NCBI GenBank assembly: GCA_017889705.1
Contig: JAGGAB010000016.1
Span: 27,686 to 91,685 of the forward strand
DNA: 64,000 nucleotides
Direction of reading: 5' to 3'
Source of the DNA: Bacillota bacterium
GTDB lineage: Bacteria > Bacillota > Negativicutes > Sporomusales > Sporomusaceae
The stretch's first letter is position 1. Each line of letters starts with the position of its first letter. Position numbers and translations under genes: made by a program. Positions 1-8,739 of the stretch are shown piece after piece. Below the pieces are notes generated by a model. That model had not been told where the DNA came from. It saw only the letters and a program-made list of their open reading frames with translations, and searched no databases.

Positions 1-1
1 C

Positions 2-1021
2 ACCGGCAATGCCAAATTTAAGGCCTGGGGAATCAATCATAATCTGGTGCTTGGCTATGAATGGTCCCGCTATACATTGGCTTGGCCTTACTCCACCCAT
101 ATATGGGATTATTCCAGTGTTGCTGTGACAAATCCTATATGGGTCGATCCACCGGTAACCGATCCTGCCAGCACGTCTTCAAGCTATTCCATGTACAGAC
201 AGGGAGTGTATTTGTCCGATATGCTGGAGTTATCGCCTAAGGTGAAACTTACCGCTGGCATCGGTCACGCGTCTTATGCTTACTCTACCGGGACCAAAAC
301 CTCCGGATCAACTTGGCGGCTGGGGACAACCTACGAAGCATCTCCTGGAGTTACCTGGTTCGCTGGGTATTCAACCGCATTTGAACCCAATTCGGCGCAA
401 ACTGTTTCTGGTACACTTTTGAACTTTTCACCAAGAAGCGGTGATCAACTGGAAGGTGGCATAAAGGTCGATATCAGTAACAAGGCCAGCGCAACCTTAG
501 CCGCTTATAAGATTCGCTATAATAATATATTGTATAATTTAGGTACCAGCAGCAACCCAGACTACCAGTTGATTGGCGAGCAATCTAGTAAAGGGATTGA
601 ACTGGATGTAAATTATGTAATTAAGCCCGGCTGGAATTTGCTGGCTGTCTACGGAAAAAATAATGCGCGGAATACGAATGATAAGAATACAGCTATAATT
701 GGGAAATGGATAACAGGTGTACCTGACCACACTTTTAAACTTTGGACTACTTATGAGATTCAGGATGGTCCGAGAAAAGGATTGGGTTTTGGCGGCGGGA
801 TAACCTATGTTGGCAACCGTGCCTTTAATGGCACAAATACACTCTGGCTGGGAAGTTATAGCACTATTGACGGCATTATTTATTATAAAACCAAAGACTG
901 GCGTTATTCCCTCAATCTATATAATCTGACCAATAAGCATTACTGGGTTGATGCGACAGGCGTCAGTGTTTATGCTGGACAGCCGCGTAGTTTTCTTCTC
1001 CGTATGGAAAGAACATTTTAA
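2..1021 (+). CDS. TonB-dependent outer-membrane receptor, C-terminal part
   Basis: The frame is open to the left edge, so this is the 3' part of a longer gene; its N-terminal plug lies outside. The visible 339 residues alternate short hydrophobic/aromatic strands and polar loops as in a 22-strand beta-barrel. They end in a strand with terminal Phe (RMERTF), the outer-membrane assembly signal. The NLTNKHYW...GQPRSF stretch is typical of ferric-siderophore receptors of the FhuA/FepA type. The receptor would take up a chelate or cofactor across the outer membrane using TonB energy, and tonB-exbB-exbD follow directly, which supports this. The ligand cannot be read from the barrel alone. Confidence 0.85.
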   Translation, partial: TGNAKFKAWGINHNLVLGYEWSRYTLAWPYSTHIWDYSSVAVTNPIWVDPPVTDPASTSSSYSMYRQGVYLSDMLELSPKVKLTAGIGHASYAYSTGTKTSGSTWRLGTTYEASPGVTWFAGYSTAFEPNSAQTVSGTLLNFSPRSGDQLEGGIKVDISNKASATLAAYKIRYNNILYNLGTSSNPDYQLIGEQSSKGIELDVNYVIKPGWNLLAVYGKNNARNTNDKNTAIIGKWITGVPDHTFKLWTTYEIQDGPRKGLGFGGGITYVGNRAFNGTNTLWLGSYSTIDGIIYYKTKDWRYSLNLYNLTNKHYWVDATGVSVYAGQPRSFLLRMERTF

Positions 1022-1071
1022 AGAAAGCTGCAAATGCACATGATTGGTTTAAAACGAGAGGAGAACATTTG

Positions 1072-1746
1072 ATGATAACGTCCCCTTATCGAAAGACAGC
1101 GGGGATTTCATTGCTCATTCACGGGGTATTGTTTTGCTGGCTGCTCCTGGTTCCCACTGTCCCGGTGTTGCCTAAGGATACATTTGTACCTATTGAAGTT
1201 GAAGTTGCAGCAATTGGTGCTGAGAATAAGACAGCTTACTCAAAGGAAGCGAGTCATGCTGCTGCTCAGCGGTTTGAGCAAAGCATTGTGTCGGCTAAAG
1301 AATTTTCTCAAAAACAAGTTCCGGTTACCCAGAGGATGGCTGAGGAGCAAATGCCTGCAATTGCTGTGACCAGTGGTGAAGCCCAGGCGGTTGCAGCCGC
1401 TGGCAGCCAATCTGCGGCAGGAGATACGAACGGCGAACAAATAGAAAAACCAGTGACACGCTCTTCGACCAGATATCTTTCTGGTTCACGCCCCACTTAT
1501 CCCCGGGCGGCTTTGCAAGCTGGACAAGAGGGCGTGGTAGTGATTCGCGTCTTGGTTGGTGCAGATGGTTCGGTTGGTACCGTATCAGTGCGGAGAAGCA
1601 GTGGACACGATTTGCTGGATGAAGCGGCGGCGCAGGCTGTAAAAAGCTGGCGCTTTGCTCCTTCGCGGCAAGGGGATACGCCAGTGGAAAGCTATTTTGA
1701 TGTAAGAGTAAAATTTAGTCTGGCTGAAGCACAGGCAACGATATAA
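1072..1746 (+). CDS. tonB: energy transducer TonB
   Basis: This 224-residue protein has an N-terminal membrane anchor (about residues 9-32), an Ala/Gln-rich spacer, and a C-terminal TonB domain from about residue 145. The domain motifs RPTYPRAA, GQEGVVVIRVLV, SSGHDLLDEAA and VKSWRFAP are all present. It transmits proton-motive force from ExbBD to the outer-membrane receptor. The spacer lacks the long Pro-Glu/Pro-Lys run of enteric TonB. The ATG at 1072 is preferred over the TTG just before it because GAGGAG lies 8 nt upstream. It sits 50 nt after the receptor gene and 22 nt before exbB, so the genes are probably one operon. Confidence 0.92.
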   Translation: MITSPYRKTAGISLLIHGVLFCWLLLVPTVPVLPKDTFVPIEVEVAAIGAENKTAYSKEASHAAAQRFEQSIVSAKEFSQKQVPVTQRMAEEQMPAIAVTSGEAQAVAAAGSQSAAGDTNGEQIEKPVTRSSTRYLSGSRPTYPRAALQAGQEGVVVIRVLVGADGSVGTVSVRRSSGHDLLDEAAAQAVKSWRFAPSRQGDTPVESYFDVRVKFSLAEAQATI

Positions 1747-1768
1747 AAATATAAGGGGGAATGCAGTT

Positions 1769-2395
1769 ATGGTGGAGGTTATTACAAAAGGTGGGTGGAT
1801 TATGCTGCCGCTTGTGTTTTGCTCGTTTTTGTCAGTTGCAATTATTTTAGAACGATTATTGTTTTTTCGGCAGATACATGCAGCCGGACAAGCGGATAAA
1901 ATACTGCAAGTGCTTCAGCAAGGGCAGATCCATGAAGCTCTTGCCATTGTGAAAAATACAAAAGCACCGTTATTGCGAGTTTTGGCAACAGGAATTACTC
2001 AGCGTCATAATTCAGCTAAGGCAATGGAGGCGGCAGGCATTGCGGAAGTTGCTGCGATGAAACGGGGATTGCCGGTGCTTGATACTATTATTACGCTGTC
2101 GCCGTTACTAGGACTATTAGGAACGATTATTGGCATGATCAGTTCCTTTCAAGTGATGAGTGCAGGTGGCTTGGGACAACCGCATGCGGTTACCGGTGGC
2201 GTTGCCGAGGCGTTAATTGTCACGGCAACCGGTATTACTGTGGCGGTAATAACCCTTATTCCCTATAACTACTTCCTCGCACGTATTGAGGGAGAAACCG
2301 AAGTTCTCGAGCAATATGCCACAAAGCTGGAAATACTGCTGGATACACTGCCGCAAAGAGGTGACAGGCATGAAGATACCAAGAAGTACGCCTAA
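1769..2395 (+). CDS. exbB: biopolymer transporter ExbB (MotA/TolQ/ExbB proton channel)
   Basis: At 208 residues with three hydrophobic segments (about 8-32, 100-126, 145-170), it has the usual ExbB length and topology. The TLSPLLGLLGTIIGMISSF helix and the later TATGITVAVITLIPYNYF helix are the signature proton-channel helices. It forms the pentameric inner-membrane motor with ExbD and drives TonB. AAGGGGGA precedes the ATG. The last 26 nt overlap the exbD start, which implies translational coupling. Confidence 0.95.
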   Translation: MVEVITKGGWIMLPLVFCSFLSVAIILERLLFFRQIHAAGQADKILQVLQQGQIHEALAIVKNTKAPLLRVLATGITQRHNSAKAMEAAGIAEVAAMKRGLPVLDTIITLSPLLGLLGTIIGMISSFQVMSAGGLGQPHAVTGGVAEALIVTATGITVAVITLIPYNYFLARIEGETEVLEQYATKLEILLDTLPQRGDRHEDTKKYA

Positions 2396-2774
2396 GAAGG
2401 CCAGAATCGAGATTATTCCAATGATTGACACGATGTTTTTTTTGCTGGTGTTTTTCATGGTGGCCACTCTGGCAATGACCACGCAGAATAGCTTGCCGGT
2501 TAATCTTCCTCACGCCAGTGGTGTACAGAGCGATAAACAACAGGTGTTTACACTAACACTGACCAAAGAGAATAAGCTTTTTTACGATAAGGAAGAAATT
2601 TTTTCGCCGGCTGATGCTGCTTGGCGTCTTGCACAGCAAGGAAAGGAAAATAAACAAGCCTCGGTGATAATTAACGCTGACCGCAGTGTTGAGCATGGTC
2701 GGGTCATTGAACTTATGGATGCAGTTCGGCAAACTGGCATAACCAAAATTGCGGTAGCAGTCAACCCTTCTTAG
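2370..2774 (+). CDS. exbD: biopolymer transporter ExbD
   Basis: This 134-residue ExbD/TolR protein has one transmembrane helix near the N-terminus (IIPMIDTMFFLLVFFMVATL) carrying the essential proton-path aspartate at residue 20. A periplasmic domain follows, with the family pattern SVIINADRSVEHGRVIELMDAV. The ATG at 2370 lies inside the end of exbB behind AGAGGTGA. A longer reading of the frame from 2286 would run through exbB and has no ribosome site. It works with the ExbB and TonB encoded just upstream. Confidence 0.94.
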   Translation: MKIPRSTPKKARIEIIPMIDTMFFLLVFFMVATLAMTTQNSLPVNLPHASGVQSDKQQVFTLTLTKENKLFYDKEEIFSPADAAWRLAQQGKENKQASVIINADRSVEHGRVIELMDAVRQTGITKIAVAVNPS

Positions 2775-2851
2775 AACAGGATAAATGCCAGCATAGCATA
2801 TCCTGGCGAGCAGGGTAGCTAGGTAAGAACTTTGGGAAGGATGACTGTTTT

Positions 2852-4582
2852 ATGGAGAAGGTTACCGGCTTCTTAAGAGGAATATGGAGAATCTCCCGAG
2901 GATATTGGCAATCGGAAGAAAAATGGTACGCCAGAATGCTGCTGACGGTTATTGTTGGCCTGCAGCTTCTTGATATATATGTTCTGGTAAAGTACAATGC
3001 ATGGCAAAATACCTTTTATAACACAATACAGAATCTAGATAAAAGCGGTTTCTTAACATATTTAGGCTATTGGCCAGTATTTACCGTTGTATTTCTTGTT
3101 ATTGAAATCTATAAGCTTTACTTGCTGCAACAGCTAGAAATCAAATGGCGTAGTTGGTTGACAAATCACTATCTTTCCGATTGGCTTAATAAGCGTACTT
3201 ATTACTTGATGCAGATAATCGATAACAGCACAGATAATCCTGATCAGCGAATCAGTGAAGATTTGCGATTATTTGTTTTCTCGACACTGGAGCTGCTACT
3301 CGGGTTTATAAGGGCGGTTGTATCCTTATGTTCCTTTGCCGTAATTCTGTGGAATTTATCCGGAACAATGGAGATTTCTTTAGGGTTGCAGCAAGTGAGT
3401 ATTCACGGTTACATGGTATGGGTAGCTGTTGTGTATGCTTTTGCTGGTTCACTTTTGACAGCAATAGTAGGCAATTCTTTGGTTGGACTTGATTATGCCA
3501 AACAACGCTATGAAGCCGATTTTCGTTTTAGTATGATGCGTTTGCGTGAAAACAGTGAATGTATTGCTTTTTTTCATGGAGAACAGCGAGAATTGGATAA
3601 TTTCAACAATAGCTTTACTAAGATTATTGACAATTTCCGTGGAATTATGGTACGTCAAAAAAAGCTTTCATGGGTAACCTTATTACATTGGCGGCTTACG
3701 TTCATATTTCCCTATCTGGTTTGTGCACCCCGCCTTTTTAGTGGACAAATGCAATTGGGTGGACTTATGCAGACGGCTAGCGCTTTTACGCAAGTAGAAT
3801 TGGCGTTATCGTTTTTTATCAGAAATTACTTTTCATTGACAGAGGCATCTTTGGCGGAATTGCAGGCAGTGGTTAATAGATTAACAAGCTTTATGGATCA
3901 TATGGATCAGATACAAGAAATAGCAAAAAAGAAATCCATTAAAATTTGCCATACGCCTGCGCCGGAGTTTTTGATAACTGGCTTGGACGTGTCATTACCA
4001 AACGGTGAATTGCTATTAAAAAAATTAGAATTGCAAATTCAGGCAGGGGATAAGTTGCTGATTACCGGTGCGTCAGGTACCGGTAAAAGCACATTAATGA
4101 AGGCCTTGGCAGGTATTTGGCCTTTCGGTCAGGGAAGTATTCACATTCCCCTAAACCAAAAGCTGCTATTTTTGCCGCAAAAGCCATATTTGCCATTAGG
4201 AACTTTGCATGATGCAATTATATATCCTTGTGCGGCAAATTTCGTTACTGATGAAAAAATACAGGAAATTATGATAATGTGTAAACTGGGCCACTTAATC
4301 CCAAGATTGTACCAGACAGAAAACTGGGCGCAAATACTTTCGCTGGGTGAACAACAACGTGTTGCCATCGCGCGGGTTATATTGCAACGCCCGGAGTGGT
4401 TGTTTCTGGATGAAACGACTTCAGCTCTTGATGAACTGACCGAAAAAGCCATGTATCTTTTATTACTGGAGCAATTACCAAAAGCTACAGTGATTAGTGT
4501 CGGGCATCGCAGTACTCTAACCGAATATCATAAATTGATATTAAATATTGAGAAAACCGGTGTTTGGAAGCTGGCTGCCTAA
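2852..4582 (+). CDS. SbmA/BacA-type ABC transporter, fused membrane and ATPase domains
   Basis: The 576-residue protein has five or six transmembrane helices over about residues 25-330 and an ATPase domain from about 365. The Walker A GASGTGKST lies near 404, the signature LSLGEQQR near 495 and Walker B WLFLDETTSALDE near 513. The membrane domain resembles the ABC_membrane_2/SbmA_BacA group, whose members move cobalamin, peptides or very-long-chain acyl compounds. It follows exbD by 77 nt, so it may handle the compound imported by the TonB system, possibly a corrinoid or siderophore; that link is inference. The signature has LSLGE instead of LSGGE, which is common in this subfamily. Confidence 0.82.
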   Translation: MEKVTGFLRGIWRISRGYWQSEEKWYARMLLTVIVGLQLLDIYVLVKYNAWQNTFYNTIQNLDKSGFLTYLGYWPVFTVVFLVIEIYKLYLLQQLEIKWRSWLTNHYLSDWLNKRTYYLMQIIDNSTDNPDQRISEDLRLFVFSTLELLLGFIRAVVSLCSFAVILWNLSGTMEISLGLQQVSIHGYMVWVAVVYAFAGSLLTAIVGNSLVGLDYAKQRYEADFRFSMMRLRENSECIAFFHGEQRELDNFNNSFTKIIDNFRGIMVRQKKLSWVTLLHWRLTFIFPYLVCAPRLFSGQMQLGGLMQTASAFTQVELALSFFIRNYFSLTEASLAELQAVVNRLTSFMDHMDQIQEIAKKKSIKICHTPAPEFLITGLDVSLPNGELLLKKLELQIQAGDKLLITGASGTGKSTLMKALAGIWPFGQGSIHIPLNQKLLFLPQKPYLPLGTLHDAIIYPCAANFVTDEKIQEIMIMCKLGHLIPRLYQTENWAQILSLGEQQRVAIARVILQRPEWLFLDETTSALDELTEKAMYLLLLEQLPKATVISVGHRSTLTEYHKLILNIEKTGVWKLAA

Positions 4583-4609
4583 TTAGTAGTAGAGATATAT
4601 TACTACATA

Positions 4610-4638
4610 TTGAATTTTTTCTCCAGAAATTGTATAAT
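4610..4638 (+). promoter_or_regulatory. sigma-A type promoter for leader 1
   Basis: TTGAAT at 4610 and TATAAT at 4633 are separated by 17 bp. The predicted RNA start lies only a few nucleotides before the leader hairpin. Confidence 0.75.
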
Positions 4639-4651
4639 TTAATATAGTTAG

Positions 4652-4710
4652 GTTGATCAGAAGACTGAAGGCCAAACGGTAGTAATATCCGTTTGCCTTC
4701 AGTCTTTTTA
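4652..4710 (+). promoter_or_regulatory. leader element copy 1 with terminator
   Basis: The 5' part is GTTGA-TCAG-loop AAGA-CTGA-AGGC (4652-4672), the shared leader hairpin of this window. The 3' arm of that hairpin is also the start of a long rho-independent terminator: GACTGAAGGC...GCCTTCAGTC at 4663-4702, followed by a T run. The two structures are therefore mutually exclusive, as in an attenuator. It precedes the PLP lyase by 23 nt. Confidence 0.8.
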
Positions 4711-4732
4711 TTTTTTAGAGGGTGGTAATCAA

Positions 4733-5914
4733 ATGAGTGATAAAACAAAGTTTAGTTTCCAAACAAAATGCATTCATGCCGGAAATGATATTGACAAAGA
4801 AACCGGAGCCATAAGAAGACCGCTCACGATGGCCAATAGTTACCGGCTGCCTGAAGATGCCTCAACAATGAATTGGAGTGATGCAAATCAACTGGTGTAT
4901 ACCCGAAATACATCAGCCAACCAAATTTATCTACAAGAGAAACTGGCTGCCCTGGAGGGCGGCGAAGACTGCGTAGTTTTGGGCAGCGGTGTTTCGGCAT
5001 TAGCCGGTGTATTTTTTACATTTTTAGAGAAGGATGCTCATGTTATTTGTTCTAATGTTTCTTATATAGCTGTATATAGGTTGTTAAATGAATACTTTCC
5101 GGATAAATACGGTATAGAAACAAGTCTGGTGGATACTGCAAATTTGCAGGAAATAAAAGCAGCCTTACGGCCTGATACAAAGATTATTCACATTGAAACT
5201 CCTGGCAACCCGACTACGAGAGTAAGTGATATTGCCGCGATTGCCCAATTAGCTCATTCTGTCGGTGCTTTACTTACTGTGGACAGTACGTTTGCTTCGC
5301 CGTTTTTACAGCATCCCTTGGAATTGGGAGCTGATTTGGTTATTCATAGTTTGACGAAATATATCAATGGCCATGGCGATGCTATGGGTGGAGCTGTCAT
5401 CGGGAAAAAAGAACTTATTGATAAAATCAAAGGACAAGCTATGGTCAACCTGGGAGGTGTTATCAGTCCGTTTAATGCTTGGCTCATCATGAGAGGCGTG
5501 GTAACATTGCCTTTGCGTATGAAACAGCATAGCGAGAGTGCTTTGGAAATAGCACAGTTTCTCGAGGCACATCCGTCGGTAGAATTCGTAGCCTATCCTG
5601 GGCTTACCAGTCATCCGCAGCATGAAATTGCCAAAAAGCAGATGTCCATGTTTGCCGGGGTTATGGCGTTCGGGTTAAAAGCAGATGTCGATACTCACAA
5701 CAAATTTGTGAATTTACTCGAACTAATTGTTCCCGCTGTATCTATTGGTCATGATGAGAGCCTCATTGTTTATGTTGGACCTAATGATGAAAGAAATCAT
5801 TTTTATCCGCCTGAGTTTAAAAATGGCCACCTCAGATTTAGCGTAGGATTGGAGGCTGCCGCAGATATTATTAGTGATTTGAAGCAGGCATTTGAAAAAT
5901 GTGGCCTAGGTTGA
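4733..5914 (+). CDS. Cys/Met-metabolism PLP enzyme (methionine gamma-lyase / cystathionine gamma-synthase family)
   Basis: The 393-residue protein belongs to the Cys_Met_Meta_PP family. It has LEGGEDCVVLGSGVSA, the conserved HIETPGNPTT strand, DSTFASPFLQHPLELGAD and the PLP-lysine motif HSLTKYINGHGD (lysine near 209). The family catalyses gamma- or beta-elimination/replacement on methionine, cystathionine, homocysteine or O-acylhomoserine. The usual YGGTY segment reads SYIAVYRLL here, so the substrate pocket is atypical and the exact reaction is open. It is a single gene behind leader 1, with its own promoter and a good GAGGGTGG ribosome site. The shared leader links it to the sulfur transporters of the window. 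Confidence 0.85.
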   Translation: MSDKTKFSFQTKCIHAGNDIDKETGAIRRPLTMANSYRLPEDASTMNWSDANQLVYTRNTSANQIYLQEKLAALEGGEDCVVLGSGVSALAGVFFTFLEKDAHVICSNVSYIAVYRLLNEYFPDKYGIETSLVDTANLQEIKAALRPDTKIIHIETPGNPTTRVSDIAAIAQLAHSVGALLTVDSTFASPFLQHPLELGADLVIHSLTKYINGHGDAMGGAVIGKKELIDKIKGQAMVNLGGVISPFNAWLIMRGVVTLPLRMKQHSESALEIAQFLEAHPSVEFVAYPGLTSHPQHEIAKKQMSMFAGVMAFGLKADVDTHNKFVNLLELIVPAVSIGHDESLIVYVGPNDERNHFYPPEFKNGHLRFSVGLEAAADIISDLKQAFEKCGLG

Positions 5915-5939
5915 TGCTGACAAATAGAAAAAGTAATAT
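5911..5939 (+). promoter_or_regulatory. probable promoter for leader 2
   Basis: TTGATG at 5911 and TAATAT at 5934 are separated by 17 bp. The -35 box overlaps the stop codon of the preceding lyase gene. Confidence 0.6.
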
Positions 5940-5955
5940 ATTTTGGAACGACATC

Positions 5956-6010
5956 ACTGACTGGAATAACCGGAGGCGATATATCTATCAAAGGTATATC
6001 GCCTTTATTT
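5956..6010 (+). promoter_or_regulatory. leader element copy 2 with terminator
   Basis: The hairpin is ACTGA-CTGG-loop AATAA-CCGG-AGGC (5956-5977). The stem sequence differs completely from copy 1 but still pairs (one G-U). It is followed by the terminator GGCGATATA...TATATCGCC (5975-6003) and a T-rich tail. It sits 43 nt before the GGDEF/EAL gene, which extends this control to c-di-GMP turnover. Confidence 0.75.
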
Positions 6011-6053
6011 AGTATTTGAAAAAAAAATACTATCTTGCGTATAAGGCGGAACA

Positions 6054-7610
6054 ATGAGACAACAAGAAATGATTGAATCTCATTCAATGAGAATTTTGGC
6101 ATTATGCATTACGCTGCTTATATTTCTTCCAATTAAAATAGTTTTCGACAGGGTGTCTTTACCTATGGATATCATTATTATCAGTATACTGCTTTTGGCG
6201 CTGGCGGTTGGCTCTTTCTTTGCTTATTCAAAGCTGCAACATGAACTTTCAGAAGCGAGAAAAAGCGCAGAAAGAACAAATTATTTAGCATTTCACGACT
6301 CTATTACCGGAATGCCGAACAGGAATTATTTCCAGGAGACTTTAACCGAGCTGTTAACTGTCAATAAAGAGCGGGTTGGAGTTATGATGATTGATTTACA
6401 TGGATTTAGCCTCATTAATGATATTGCAGGACATCAACAGGGGGACAGACTACTTAATGATGTTGCAAAAAGAATGATGCAAAATATCCCGAAAAACTGT
6501 ACACTTGCCAATGTTTGGGGCGATAAATTTTTACTCGCTATTCCAGGGGTGGTTGGCACAAATCAACTAACTAACTTAGCTGAAAATATTCTGAGTGCTT
6601 GCCAGCTTCCTTGGAGTATTGCTTCTCGACAGTTTTTCTTAACAGCCAATATAGGTATATGTGTATCACCTGAGGATGGCAATGATGCGATAACTCTAAT
6701 GAAAAATGCTGATATGGCTGTTGTCCAGGCAAAAGTACAGGGGAAAAATCAATATAAATGTTACACAGTGAATTTTTCATCAAATGCAATTGAGAACATT
6801 GAGATGGGAGCAAAACTGCGTAATGCTCTTGAAAACAACGAATTCTATATCGAATATCAGCCAAGAATTAACCTCGTCTCAGGGGAGATAAATAGTGTAG
6901 AGGCATTACTTCGCTGGAAAAACGAGGAACTAGGTATGGTAAGCCCCCTGCAGTTTATTCCTCTTGCTGAGGCTACAGGGCTTATTGATAGTATTGGTGA
7001 ATGGGTTTTAGTTACAGTATGCCAGCAAATAAAGAGTTGGAATAAGCGCGGCTTTTCTTTGCCTGTTTCTATAAATTTATCCACACGTCAATTTTATCAG
7101 CAGAACTTACTAGAATCGATTATCCGTATTTTGGACAAAACAATGGTTGAGCCAGCTCGGCTTGAATTGGAGATTACTGAAAGCATGATTATGCACGATG
7201 TTGAACAAGCAATTTCTACGATTAGAGAATTGCGATGTGTAGGAGTACGGATTGCTATGGATGATTTCGGTACAGGTTACTCTTCGCTTACAAACCTTAG
7301 ACGCTTGCCGCTTGATGTATTAAAGATTGATAGACAGTTTGTACAGGATTTGGAGGAGTCTGCAGAGAGTTGTTCTATTGCTCAGGCAATCATTACATTG
7401 GGACATATTCTTGGGCTTACGGTCACCGCTGAAGGTGTCGAAACCGAGGGGCAGTTGTCAAAGTTGAAGAAAATGGGATGTGATGAAGTACAAGGCTATT
7501 TTTTTTCGCGGCCAGCTTCTGTTGAATGCATAGATAAAATGTTGCTTGAAGGAAACGAACAGGTAAATAATTTAAAAAATCAGCTGGCGTTAGATTCAAG
7601 CTATTTGTAA
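6054..7610 (+). CDS. membrane c-di-GMP phosphodiesterase with degenerate GGDEF and intact EAL domain
   Basis: This 518-residue protein has two N-terminal transmembrane helices (about 11-63), a GGDEF-type domain (about 75-235) and an EAL domain (about 260-500). The GGDEF signature reads WGDKF, so cyclase activity is unlikely. The EAL side looks complete: EALLRW, NLSTRQF, LEITES, MDDFGTGYSSL, LKIDRQFV and AEGVETEGQL carry the expected metal and catalytic residues. It should therefore hydrolyse c-di-GMP, with the GGDEF part sensory or regulatory. There is no periplasmic sensor domain of size. It is monocistronic, preceded by leader 2 and followed by a bidirectional terminator. Confidence 0.9.
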   Translation: MRQQEMIESHSMRILALCITLLIFLPIKIVFDRVSLPMDIIIISILLLALAVGSFFAYSKLQHELSEARKSAERTNYLAFHDSITGMPNRNYFQETLTELLTVNKERVGVMMIDLHGFSLINDIAGHQQGDRLLNDVAKRMMQNIPKNCTLANVWGDKFLLAIPGVVGTNQLTNLAENILSACQLPWSIASRQFFLTANIGICVSPEDGNDAITLMKNADMAVVQAKVQGKNQYKCYTVNFSSNAIENIEMGAKLRNALENNEFYIEYQPRINLVSGEINSVEALLRWKNEELGMVSPLQFIPLAEATGLIDSIGEWVLVTVCQQIKSWNKRGFSLPVSINLSTRQFYQQNLLESIIRILDKTMVEPARLELEITESMIMHDVEQAISTIRELRCVGVRIAMDDFGTGYSSLTNLRRLPLDVLKIDRQFVQDLEESAESCSIAQAIITLGHILGLTVTAEGVETEGQLSKLKKMGCDEVQGYFFSRPASVECIDKMLLEGNEQVNNLKNQLALDSSYL

Positions 7611-7629
7611 TGACTAAAGTAATCGTAGA

Positions 7630-7675
7630 CAGAAAAAGCCGGATTCTAAATGAAGAATCCGGCTTTTTTCTGTCT
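7630..7675. terminator. bidirectional terminator between EAL gene and nudC
   Basis: GCCGGATTC and GAATCCGGC form a 9-bp GC-rich stem, flanked by A-run and T-run on either side, so it can end transcription from both converging genes. Confidence 0.85.
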
Positions 7676-7707
7676 TATGGAATTTAACATATTAAACATT
7701 GCTGATA

Positions 7708-8526
7708 TTAGCAATGTTTTTCAAGAAACCACTCGATTAGCTGGCGGGCAATGCTGCCTTTAGGCGGAATGTTAGGCAAAGTATTGGCAGTAAACCAGTC
7801 GGCAGCGACAATCTCATTGTTATCAATAGTTATTTCTCCACCTGCATACTGCGCGGTGAACGCAATCATCAGCGAGTCGGGAAACGGCCAAGGCTGGTTG
7901 CCAAAGTAAGCAATATTATCTGCTTCAATGCCTACTTCCTCCTGTAATTCTCTTCTTACGCAGTTTTCCAGCGTTTCGCCAGGCTCAACAAAGCCTGCGA
8001 TCACACTGTAGCGTCCAGCCGGAAAGCGACTGGAGCGTGCCAGTAAAATCTTATCCTCGTTAACTACGGCTACGATAATCGCCGGTGAAATACGCGGATA
8101 CACAGTATGGCCGCAAGCAGGACAGTGTACCGCAAGCTCTTGCGGCGCCTGCGTAACTTGCATAACTTTACCGCAGCAACCGCAGAACTTGTTGATTTTT
8201 AACCAGTTCATAATATGAAAAGCACGGTAGGTCATTTCAAAGCAATCGTCGGCAATATGGCCGGATAGCTGCCGTAATTTTTTAAAGCAAAAGCCGGGAA
8301 ACTGGTCTTTGGCGCATAAATTTGCTGCATAATAGGTATTGCCATTTAGTGATCCGCTGTATTGTACAGTTGTTGTTTTGAGATTCAGCAAGCTGATATC
8401 CTGCATGGAAGGAATGAGGATCATGTCAGCCTCTTCCTTTACTAAAAGCTCATCTTCATAAAACAATAATAAACGGGAATCCTTACAGCTATTTCCCGGA
8501 GAACTAACACCAAGCTCACAATCCAT
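7708..8526 (-). CDS. nudC: NAD(+) diphosphatase / RNA decapping Nudix hydrolase NudC
   Basis: The 272-residue protein has the NudC layout: an N-terminal beta domain, a zinc ribbon (CGCCGK and CPACG pairs near 120-143), the Nudix box GFVEPGETLENCVRRELQEEVG, and the NudC-specific QPWPFPDS motif just after it. It hydrolyses NAD(H) to NMN and AMP and removes NAD caps from RNA. AGAGGTGATT sits before the ATG. It stands alone, is convergent with the EAL gene and has no evident tie to the sulfur genes. Confidence 0.93.
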   Translation of the reverse strand: MDCELGVSSPGNSCKDSRLLLFYEDELLVKEEADMILIPSMQDISLLNLKTTTVQYSGSLNGNTYYAANLCAKDQFPGFCFKKLRQLSGHIADDCFEMTYRAFHIMNWLKINKFCGCCGKVMQVTQAPQELAVHCPACGHTVYPRISPAIIVAVVNEDKILLARSSRFPAGRYSVIAGFVEPGETLENCVRRELQEEVGIEADNIAYFGNQPWPFPDSLMIAFTAQYAGGEITIDNNEIVAADWFTANTLPNIPPKGSIARQLIEWFLEKHC

Positions 8527-8639
8527 AATTCAATCACCTCTGCTATGTGAAGTTATAGGTAAGGAAGAAAATTTCCTAAGAACAGCCTTTTATCATTATA
8601 CAGGATTTTGAAGGTTTTGGGCAGTGGAGGTTGGCTAAC

Positions 8640-8692
8640 GAAAAAAAAGCCAATAGTTGCGGCGAAGAGGGGGTCAGCCACAACTATTGGCA
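8640..8692 (-). terminator. terminator of the amino-acid ABC operon
   Basis: Read on the minus strand, GCCAATAGTTG pairs with CAACTATTGGC and is followed by a run of eight T. It lies about 50 nt after the stop of the binding-protein gene. Confidence 0.85.
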
Positions 8693-8739
8693 GGGTATTT
8701 AATTTGGATGATTTGTTAGTAAAAATTTTAACTGGCAGC

